From positions 1 through 64,000 of the forward strand of contig JAEWCZ010000017.1 in the NCBI GenBank assembly GCA_023390335.1: a stretch of 64,000 nt of DNA, given 5' to 3'. This DNA comes from Bacillota bacterium. Lineage in GTDB: Bacteria > Bacillota > Clostridia > Acetivibrionales > DSM-1351. Position 1 is the first letter of the stretch, and each line of letters starts with the position of its first letter. This document shows, piece by piece, positions 12,301-24,300 of the stretch. A program made the position numbers and the translations under genes. Under the pieces are notes generated by a model. The model did no database searches and was not told where the DNA came from. It was given only the letters and a program-made list of their open reading frames with translations.

Positions 12301-15300
12301 CGGAATATATGATTCCCGGGTACATGATGCAGATTGATTCCATTCCTGTTACCGGAAGCGGAAAGGTTGACAAACGCGCACTGCCGGATATAGAAGTAAG
12401 AAGTTCCGGTGAGTATCAGGCTCCGAGAAACGAAACGGAGTCAATAATTTGCGCTGCCTTCTGTGCTGTGCTAAATACAGAGCAGACTGGAATCAATGAT
12501 GATTTCTTCGAGTTGGGGGGGCACTCCTTGAGAGCCACTAAACTGGTAAATAAAATAGAGGCTGATACAGGTGTCAGATTATCCTTGAAAGATATATTCA
12601 GCAGTCCTACACCGGAACTTATAGCCTCGTTGGTTGATGCACATTCCGGTAAAGTATACAGTAGCGGCATAACTCCGGCTGAACAAAAAGAATACTATGT
12701 AGTTTCATCGGCTCAGAAAAGGATGTACTTGCTTAATGAACTTGATAATACAGGAGTAGCTTATAATATATCAGGTATTTTAGAGCTATCAGGAAAATTA
12801 GATAGTACTAAGTTCAAGAGAGCTGTTGAGCAGCTGACTCACAGACATGAGGCTTTGAGAACTAGCTTTACAGTTATAAATGGTGAAACAGTTCAAGTTA
12901 TTAATGATAATGTTAATATTGACATAGCTTTTGCCGAGGCCGAGGAAGCTGATATTATGAAGCTGTACAGGGAATTCGTCAGACCATTTGATCTGAGCAA
13001 AGCTCCTCTTATGCGGTTAATGGTTGTTTATACCCAAAAGGGTATTACGAATATACTAATTGACATGCATCATATTATTTCAGATGGTATGAGCTTAAAT
13101 ATTATTCAAAATGATCTTATAAGACTGTACAACGGTGAGGAACTTCCCGCACTGGATTTACAATACAAGGATTACAGTGAGTGGATGCTTTCAAGGGATT
13201 TGACACCACAAAGAGAATATTGGGAAAATCAATTTAGCGATGAGCTTCCGGTACTGGAAATGCCATTGGATTATTCCAGACCTTCAAAACAAAGGTTTAA
13301 CGGAAGCTCTGTAAAATCCTTCATTGGTGAAGATCTAAAGGAACGCCTGCGCCAGCTGGCCCAAAAATCAGGAACTACAGAGTACATGGTGCTTTTCAGT
13401 GCTTTAATGATTCTCCTTTCAAAATATAGCAGACAGCATGATATTATAGTTGGAAGTCCTGTATCAGGAAGAAATCATAAAGATACCGAGGGGATAGTTG
13501 GTATGTTTGTAAATACCTTGCCGTTGCGAGGTAAACCTGAAGATGCCAAAAAGTACCTTGATTATCTTGGAGAAATAAAAGAGACATGCCTCAAAGCATT
13601 TGAAAATCAGGACTTTCCATTTGAAGAGATAGTAGAAGCAGCCGGTGTAAGTAGAGACTTATCGAGAAATCCGCTTTTTGATGTAATGTTTGTAATGGAA
13701 AACAATGATCAGAATACGGAAAACTTTGATGGACTTGTTTTCAATGACTCGGCACAGGATGACCGACATACTACGTCCAAATTTGATTTGACGTTTACTT
13801 TGTTGCCATATAAGGACGGATACCAGCTTCTTTTGGAATACAGTACAGATTTGTACAAAGAAGACAGTGTTATTGGAATAATGAGGCATTACATACAAGT
13901 ACTGGATTCTATTACAGCCAACTATTACGGAACTGTTGGTGATATTGAGCTTCGGACAGACGAGGACAAGGCTGGTATTGCCAAGTTCAACAGGACTGAA
14001 ACAGACTATCCAAAGGATAAGACATTAGTTGAACTTCTTGAGGAGCAGGTTAACAAAGCTCCGTACAGTATTGCGGTAGAGTTCGATGATAACAAAATAA
14101 CCTATTATGAATTGAATAAACGCTCCAATATATTAGCAGGCAAGCTGCGCAGTATGGGAGTACAGCCGGATGACAGGATTGCTGTTCTGGCAGAACGAAG
14201 TGTAGAAATGATTATAGGTATCTGTGCTATTCTTAAGGCAGGTGGAGCATATGTACCTATAGACACCAGGTATCCTGAAACAAGAATCAAATATATCATA
14301 GAAGATTGTTCTGCAAAAGCGGTTCTTGTACATAAAAACTTAATAGATGCCGGAATACCTGTAATTGATTTGGCAGAAAAGAGTACATGGGAAGGTAGCA
14401 GTGATAATCTGCCTACGGTTAATACACCTTCGGATTTGGCATACATCATTTATACATCTGGTACCACAGGAAATCCAAAAGGCTCCATGATAGAACACAG
14501 GAGTGTTATCAGGCTTGTTAAGGACACTAACTATATCACTTTTGGAACTGATTCGGTTATCCTGCAAACAGGTGCAATGGCTTTTGATGCTTCAACCATG
14601 GAAGTCTGGGGGCCATTGCTTAACGGAGGAAAGCTTGTTCTTGTTGATTACGATGTAATCCTTGAAGCAAATGCCTTGGAAAATGTTATTTTAAACCACA
14701 AGGTCAATACAATGTGGCTTACATCAACATTATTCAATCAACTGGTAGAAATGAAATGCAGCATTTTTGATTCTCTGGACACCCTTCTCATAGGAGGCGA
14801 GAAGCTTTCTGATAAGCATGTAAGGATGTTTAAAAAGGAAAATGTTAAAACCAGACTGATTAACGGATACGGCCCAACGGAGAATACTACTTTTACAACA
14901 ACCTTCTGTATTCCAAATGACTTTGAGAGAATCCCAATAGGAACTCCTATTGCAAATACTAGGGTTTATATTGTTGATGAAGGGAAAAAGCTTTGCGGAA
15001 TAGGGATTCCGGGTGAAATATGTGCTGCGGGGGCAGGTGTTTCCCGAGGGTATCTGAACAGGCCTGAACTCACGAAGGAAAAGTTTATTCCGGGTATTTT
15101 AGGTGAAGATGTGCTGTATTGCACCGGGGATTTGGGAAGGTGGCTTCCTGACGGTAATATTGAGTATTTAGGTAGAATTGACGAGCAAATCAAAATAAGA
15201 GGCTTCAGAATTGAGCTTAGTGAAATAGAGACTGTGATAAAAGGACTTGATGAAGTCAACGACTGTGCAGTAATGGTTCGTGAAGATGAAACAGCACAGA

Positions 15301-18300
15301 AGGCAATATATGCATATATTGTCCCTAAAAACACCATTTCGACTATGGATGTCAAGGAACAATTGAGAAAGCTGCTGCCTGATTATATGATACCTTCTTT
15401 CATAGCTATACTGGACAAATTACCCGTAACCGCAAACGGAAAACTGGATAAAAGGGCTTTGCAGAACATAAAGGCATCAAGCCTCAGAGAACAGGTTGCA
15501 CCGGGTACTCAAACTGAAAAGGCGATACATTCAATTTTCAGTAATGTATTGAAAACAGACGAGTTGTCCATAAAGGATGATTTCTTTGAAATGGGTGGAC
15601 ACAGCCTCAGGGCAATGCGCGTCATCAATGAGATTGAAGAAACAATGGGGATTAGACTTTCATTAAAAGACATTTTTGAATATCCTACAGTTGAGAAACT
15701 GTCTCAATTTGCAGAAGAAGCTATAAACGGTGGTTATGAGCCAATTCCTGCGGTTGATAAGAAAATATATTACCCAATGTCATCAGCCCAGAAGAGAATG
15801 CACATGATTTATCAAATGGATGAAACAGGTCTTTCATATAATATGCCTTTTATAATGAAGGTGTCCGAAGGTCAGCTTGATTATGGAAGATTGGAACATG
15901 CTTTCACGGAACTGCTGAGACGACATGAAATACTGAGAACCGTATTTAAAATGATAGACGGTGATTTGGTTCAGGAAATTCAGGATAAGCCTTTTGTGGA
16001 TTGCGCTTATGAAGAATGCAGCGATTCTCTTGAAAATATAGTTAATGGTTTTGTAAGAAAGTTCAAGCTTGAGGAACTACCTCTTATTAGATTAAAGGTA
16101 GTTCATACGAAATCCGAAAAGTACGTAATGATGGATATGCACCATATTATATCTGACGGAATGAGCTCAGTAATTTTGTTTGATGAGCTTATGAAGCTGT
16201 ATGGCAAACAGGAGCTTATGCCATTAAGAGTACAGTACAAGGATTACAGCCAGTGGATTAATTCGAGAGATTTCAACAGTCAAAGGCAGTACTGGAAAGA
16301 TCAATTCACAGGGGATATACCTGTACTTGATTTTCCTCTGGACTTTACAAGACCGCAGACTCAGACCTTCCGGGGCAAAACTATAGAGACAACTATTACT
16401 GATGAAACAAGAAGTAAGATAATAAAGCTCACTCAGGATACAGGTACAACGGAATATATGGTACTGTTGGCTGCATTCACCCTGCTGATGGGCAAATACA
16501 CCAGACAAGAGGATATAGTGGTGGGCAGCCCTATATCAGGAAGAACACACAAGGATACTGAAAGTATGCTAGGTATGTTTGTAAATACTCTGGCCTTCAG
16601 AACATACCCTGAAAAGGAAAAGAGTTTTGGGGAATTCCTGAAAGAAGTAAAGAGCACAGTTATGAATGGATACGATAATCAAGAATATCCATTTGAGGAA
16701 TTGCTGGAAGATTTGAACATAGAGAGAACCATATCCAGAAATCCATTGTTTGATGTAATGTTTGTCTATCAGAATAATGAGAAGATAAACTTAACCACAG
16801 AGGAATTCAGCCTTGAGCCATGTGCGTCAGGTACGGATATTGAAAAATTTGATATGACTGTAATTATAAGTCCATCGGAAAAGGGATATACCTTATCTGT
16901 GAGCTATTGCACAGACCTTTTCAGGGAACAGTCAATTGATTTATTATTGAAGCACTTTAAAAATGTTATAGATAACGCTATTGAGGATACAAGTCTTAAA
17001 CTCAGGGAAATCAGTGCCCTGGATAATGATGAGTATACAATAGTAACAAATAGATTTAATGACAATAAAACAGCCTACCCTTCACATAAGACTATTGGAG
17101 AGTTGTTTGAAGAACAGGCTAGGCTTTCACCTGACTCGGTAGCATTAATGTCCCACAGCACAGCCATGACATATGCTGAGCTTGACATGTTATCCGGTAA
17201 AATAGCGGTAGCCTTGAGAAATGAAGGAGTAAGTGCAGGTGATTTTGTTGCGGTAACAACTGAGAGAACATTGGAGACTATTATCGGAATTTTGGGTATT
17301 GTAAAGGCTGGCGGTGCATATGTACCTATTGATTTAAACTATCCTGCGGAAAGACTCAAGTATATTCTCGAAGACTGTAACCCAAAAGTTTATTTGCAAG
17401 GAAAGGAAAAATTACCTCTGGATACAGGGTGTAAAGTTATTGATATTACGGATATGAATGACTATCCGGTTGGAACTCCTGAAAATATCAGTGGCCCGGA
17501 AGATTTGGCATATCTAATTTATACATCGGGAACAACAGGGACGCCAAAGGGTGTTATGGTGAAGCATAGAAATGTTGTCAGACTGGTCAAAAATACAAAC
17601 TATGTGCACCTTGACGGAAGTACTGTAATAATGCAAACAGGTTCACTTGCTTTTGATGCCTCCACATTTGAAATCTGGGGAGCTCTACTAAATGGCGGAA
17701 AACTGGTTATTGCATCAAATGAAGTGCTTACAAATGAAAAGTATCTTTACAAGGAGATAATAAATAAGGGTGTTAATACCATGTGGTTGACAGCATCCCT
17801 CTATAATCAGATGGTTTCAACGCACAGTAATATGTTTGACAGTATTTCATACCTTTTGATTGGTGGAGAAAAATTGTCCGAAAAGCATGTTAATATGCTA
17901 AAGACCGTGAATAATACAACACATTTGATTAATGGCTATGGGCCTACTGAGAATACTACATTTACAACTACATATGAAATTAAAGAATGCATGAACCAGA
18001 TACCAATTGGACGCCCTATTGCAAATACACAGGTGTACATAATGAATGGACATGAGGTGTGCGGAGTAGGAATGCCCGGAGAATTATGCACATCAGGGGA
18101 CGGTTTGGCTGATGGTTATCTCAATAACCCTGAGCTGACAACTGAGAAGTTTGAACCCAATATTTTTGGAGAAGGAAACATGTACCATACGGGAGACCTT
18201 GTCAGATGGCTTCCTGACGGAAACATTGAATACCTTGGGAGAATTGACCAACAGGTTAAAATAAGGGGCTTCAGAATAGAGTTGGGTGAGATTGAGGCAA

Positions 18301-21300
18301 CAATTAGAAAAAGTGACACTGTAGAAGATGTAGCTGTGGTTTTAAAAGAGAAGCCTGACAACGAAAAGTATATCTGTGCATATGTGGTCATGACAGACGG
18401 AAATGATGCTGCAGGATTAAAAAATGAGCTTCGTAAAACTTTGCCGGAATATATGATACCGGCGAAAGTAATTCAATTGAATGAACTCCCGTTAACTATA
18501 AACGGAAAATTGGACAGAAAGAGACTTCCAGAAGTTGATTTCACCGAGGATACTGAATATATTGCCCCCAGAAATGAACTTGAAAATACCGTAGCAGGAA
18601 TATTTGCGGATATTCTCAATATTGAAAAAGTAGGAGTGACAGATAACTTCTTTGAACTGGGTGGTCATTCTCTACGTGCAACAAGGCTGATTAACCGTAT
18701 CGAAGAAACAGCCGGGGCAAGAGTCTCATTAAAAGATATATTTGTTTATCCTACAGTCGAAATGCTATGTTCATTTATATCTGAAAATAAAAACAACAGT
18801 AAATATGAACACATTCCAAAGGCTGAAATTAAAGCATATTATGATATGTCTTCTGTTCAGAGGAGAATTTATCTGCTGAATCAAATGGAGCCGGATGGTA
18901 TAGCATACAATATGCCTAGGTTCATGAAGATTGAAGGAACTCTGGATGCTGAAAAAATGAAGCAAGCATTTATAAATATGATGGAAAGGCATGAGATACT
19001 GAGAACCAGCTTTATGATGCTTGACGAAAGAATGGTCCAGAAGATAGAGCCTTCTATCGATGTAGATTTTGAATATAGCATGTTAAGTAATGGTGAATTG
19101 GAAAAAACCATGAAAGACTTTGTCCGTCCCTTTGATTTGGGTAAGGCACCGTTATTCCGTGTTAAACTGATAGAAAACGGCGGTTGTTGGTATATGCTCT
19201 TTGATATCCATCACATAATATCTGATGGAATGAGCAGTTCATTGTTCTGGAAAGAGGTAATGCAGTACTACATGGGAATGAATCCCGATGAATTAAACCT
19301 TCAGTACAGGGATTACAGTGAATGGATGCTTTCGAGGGATATGAAACCGCAGGAAGAGTACTGGGTATCTAAATTTGAGAATCACATTCCGGAGCTTGAT
19401 TTAAGGCTGGATTATCCTCGGTCAAGAGTACAGGCATTCAGTGGAGATAAGGTGGAGTATTCTATCGGAAGTGAATTAAAGCAAAAAATAGACCAATTCT
19501 GCAAGACTGAGAATGTAACGCCATATATGGTATTCATGTCAGCGGTTATGGTACTGCTTTCCATACACAGTGGGCAGGAGGAAATACTATTAGGAACTGC
19601 AATGTCCGGCAGAACTCATAAAGACATGGAAGATATGCTGGGGATGTTTGTTAATACAGTGGTTATTGACGGTAATCCTGCACCGTTGAAGCAATGTATA
19701 GAATTTATAAATGAAGTAAGGAATGCTTCTTTAAAAGCAGCAGAAAATCAGGAATACCCCTTTGATGAATTACTGGACAAGCTAGAAGTTAAAAGGGATA
19801 TATCAAGAAATCCTTTATTTGATGTTATGTTTGTTATGCAGAATAATGAAAAATACATGTTTGATGCCGGTGACATGAGAATAACGGATGTTTCAGCAGA
19901 GTTTAAGGTTGAGAAATTTGACCTTACGATAGCTGTTGGTGAGCAGGACAGTGAATATGTAGTAAACCTGGGATATCGGAATGATTTGTTTAAAGAGTCC
20001 TCAATGCAGGTTATGCTATCACACCTCTATGCCATTATTAACAGCATGGTGCAGAATCCGTATCAGAGTATTAAAGATATCCAATGCATCAGTGAGGATG
20101 AGCAGCATAAAATTCTGAATATATTCAACGACACAGACACCAAGTATCCAAGCCATAAGACAGTGTCTGATATCTTGGACGAACAGGCAGAAGAAAACCC
20201 TGATGACATAGCAGTCATGTGCGGCAAAAATGAAATTTCATATGCAGAACTTGGCAGAAAATCCGATATATTGGCAATCAAATTGAGAGCCATGGGTGTT
20301 GGAAGGGATGATACTGTTGCTGTTCTGGCACAAACTAGTATAGAGATGATTATTGGAATATGTGCTATTTTGAAAGCCGGGGGAGCGTATGTACCTATTG
20401 ACATCAGGTATCCGGAGGTCAGGGCACAGTTTATAATAAAAGACTGCAATCCTAAAGCCGTACTTACATATAAAGCCGGAATTGACACAGATGTTCCTCT
20501 GATAGATCTGGCGGATGCAAACACTTTTGAAGGAGCTTTAGTTAAGCTTGAAGTTACAAATAAGCCTACAGATTTGGCATATATTATTTATACCTCAGGA
20601 ACAACAGGAAATCCTAAAGGCACAATGATTGAGCACAGGAGCATATTGCGTCTTGTTAAAAACAATAATTTCTTGGAATTGAACAGAGACACTGTCATTA
20701 TGCAGACAGGTGCTATGGCCTTTGATGCTTCAACCTTGGAAGTATGGGGTTCATTGCTGAATGGAGGACAGCTTGTTCTGGCAGAACAGGAGGTAATATT
20801 AAATGCAAACCTTCTGGGTGCTGCAATAGAAAAATACCATGTAAATACCATGTGGCTGACTTCTACTTTGTTTAACCAACTTGTTGAAACTGATTGCAGG
20901 ATATTTGACCCTCTGAAGTATTTACTGATAGGTGGAGAGAAACTGTCAGACAAGCACGTGAGAATGTTTAAGGAAAATAATACATCCACTAAGCTGATAA
21001 ACGGGTATGGGCCTACTGAAAATACTACCTTTACGACTACATATTCCATACCGGATAAGTTTGAAAGGATGTCCATAGGTAGCCCGGTTTCAAATTCGAA
21101 GGTATATATACTTGATAAAAATAACAACCTCTGTGGGATAAATGTACCGGGTGAATTATGTACAACAGGTGATGGTGTGGCACGAGGGTATCTCAATAGA
21201 GAACAGCTCACCGGAGAAAAGTTTACAGATAATCCTTTCGGAGAAGGCAGGATGTATCGTACAGGAGATTTGGCAAGATGGCTTCCCGACGGAAATATCG

Positions 21301-24300
21301 AATTCCTTGGGAGAATTGACGAGCAGGTAAAAATAAGAGGGTTCAGAGTAGAACTAGGTGAAATTGAGACAGTAATCAAAGGAATCGACGGTATAAAGGA
21401 TTGTGCTGTCATTGTCCGTGAAGATGATAAGGGAGACAAGAGAATATGTGCATTTACCGTAGAGGATGGTTCAAGCAAAGAAGTTGATGTCAAGGCAACT
21501 CTAAGAGATGTGTTCCCTGATTATATGATACCTTCATATATTACCAAGGTTGAATCCCTGCCATTAACCAGAAATGGAAAGCTGGATGTGAGGGCTTTGC
21601 CTGAAATAGTTATGGAGGAAACGGATACATATGTTGCACCTGAAAATGATACCCAAAAAATAATAGCCGGTATTTTTGAAGATGTATTGGGAATCAAGAA
21701 AGTAGGAATTAAAGACGATTTCTTTGAACTGGGAGGACATTCCCTGAAAGCTACAAAGGTAATAAACAGGCTGGAAGCAGAGACGGGTTGCAGAGTTTCC
21801 CTGAAGGATATATTTACATATTCAACAGTTGAAAAACTCAGTGAAATAGTAGACGAAAGTAAAAACAATTACGTTGAAATACCTGTGTATGAAGAAAAAA
21901 CATATTATCTTATGAGCTCTGCACAAAAGAGAATATTTATTGTAAGCCAGTTTGATGAAACCCATACAGCATATAATATGCCAATGGTATACGTTGTTCA
22001 CGGTGATTTGGATATAGAAAAACTTAAATCTGCATTTAGCAGACTTGTAAATCGCCATGAGATATTGCATACCCGATTTTACATGAAACAGAATGAGGCT
22101 GTACAGGAAATACTTGATTCCTGCCGGTTAGATTTCGAATACGAAGAAAGCAACAGCTTTAATGTAGACGAAGCCGTGAAGAAATTTGTAAGACCTTTTG
22201 ATTTCATGGAGGGATGTCTTTTAAGGGTAAAAGTTGTAAAGTATTCTGAAAGTAATTACCTGTTTATTGATACTCATCATATAATTTCAGACGGTATGAG
22301 CGTATCAATAATGTTTAGAGAATTATCCGAGTTATATATGGGCAAAGAATTACTGGAACTTAGAATTCAATATACAGATTATTGCCAATGGATGACAACA
22401 CGGGGGATTGAGAAGCAGAAAGAATACTGGTTGCAGGAATTTTCTGATGAAATACCTGTACTTGAGTTACCTCTTGATTTCAAACGTGATAAAACGCAAA
22501 GCTTTAATGGTAAAATAATAAATTCCTCCATCGAAGAAAGCATAAGAGATAATGTCAAAAAACTGGCAAAGAGTACCGGAGCTACGGAATATATGGTGCT
22601 TTTATCAGCTATTATGATTACTTTGGGCAGATTCAGCAATCAAGAGGATATTGTAGTGGGAAGTCCTATATTCGGAAGGACTCACAGGGATGTTGAGAAC
22701 CTCATAGGTGTATTTGTCAATACTCTGGCACTACGAGGCAAGCCGGAAGGACATAAGAAATATATTGATTTTCTGAATGAAATTAAAGAAAAATCATTAA
22801 AGGCATACCAAAACCAGGACTACCAGTTTGATGATCTTGTAGAAGCACTGGACATAAAAAGAGACTTTTCCAGAAATCCACTGTTTGATGTTATGTTCTC
22901 CTTCCAGAATAATGATAATGCAATACTGGAAATAGATAATGTAACGATGGAACCGGTAGAACATTGTATGGAAAGCCAGAAATTTGATTTGACAATATAT
23001 ATCGGAGAATCAGAAAATACAGGCTATGATATGAGTATAGGCTATTGCACAGACTTGTTCAAAGAAACTACTATCCAAAATATTATCAGTCACTTTATGC
23101 TTATACTTAAAAATACTCTGGAAAATCCGGAACAAAAAATCATGGACATTGAGATTCTGAGTCCGGAAGAAAAAGACAGGCTGTTGAATCAGTTTAACAA
23201 TACTGGGACAACGTATCCCAACAATCTTACAATATGCGATTTGTTCAGAAAACAGGCTGATTCAGCCCCTGATGCCGCAGCGGCAGTATATAAAGGTATC
23301 AGACAATCATACTCAGAGCTGAATAGTGCGTCAAACCGCATTGCCAACCATTTGAAGAGACATAATGTGGGCAAAGAAGACATAGTGGGGATAATGCTTG
23401 AGCCTTCTGAGTTTATGTTGTCAGGACTACTGGGAATCCTTAAATCTGGAGCAGCATATTTGCCGATAGACCCGGATTACCCTGAGGGACGTATAGAATA
23501 CATGCTTGAGGACAGTAAAGCGGAAATTTTACTGACACAGCAGAGTTTGGCAGATAAAGTGAAGTTCTCGGGAAAGACAATATGTATTGATGATGATTTC
23601 TCATATGAATCTGCGGAATTTGTATCGGAAAGCAAACCATCCGATTTGGCATATGTCATTTATACCTCTGGATCTACAGGAAAGCCAAAGGGGGTAATGG
23701 TTGAACACAAATGCATAACCAATCTGGTTTATTGGCACAATCGTGCTTATAGTGTTACAGAAAAGGACATTGCTACCAAGTACGCCGGCTTTGGATTTGA
23801 TGCATCTGTGTGGGAGATATATCCTTATTTGGCAGTAGGCGCACAGATTCACATAATTGAGAAGGATTTACGTATGAATATGGCCGGACTGAATAAGTAC
23901 TTTGAGGATAATGGTATTACTATCAGCTTCCTGCCAACTCAGATATGTGAGCAGTTCATAAAACAGGATAACAGGTCACTAAGAGTATTGTTAACCGGAG
24001 GAGATAAGCTGAGAAGTTTCGTTTCACGAGGCTATTCATTGGTGAATAACTATGGGCCAACGGAAAATACTGTTGTTTCCACCTACTTCACTGTTGACAG
24101 GGAGTATGACAATATACCTATAGGAAGGCCCGTGGATAATGTTAGAGCATATGTAATAGATAAAAATTATAAACTTGTTCCGGAAGGAATGCCAGGACAG
24201 CTTGCCGTTGCAGGAGACAGTCTGGCGCGTGGATATCTATTTAATGAAAGTCTTACAAAGGAGAAGTTTATTGAAAATGCGTTTTCCTATGATTCGAGGA

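Noticed and set aside
20588..21493. Long minus-strand frame (301 codons) inside the large synthetase gene
   Set aside because: It is the antisense shadow of highly conserved A-domain motifs, with no ribosome binding site and Ser/Leu/Pro-rich composition; similar shadows recur in every module.
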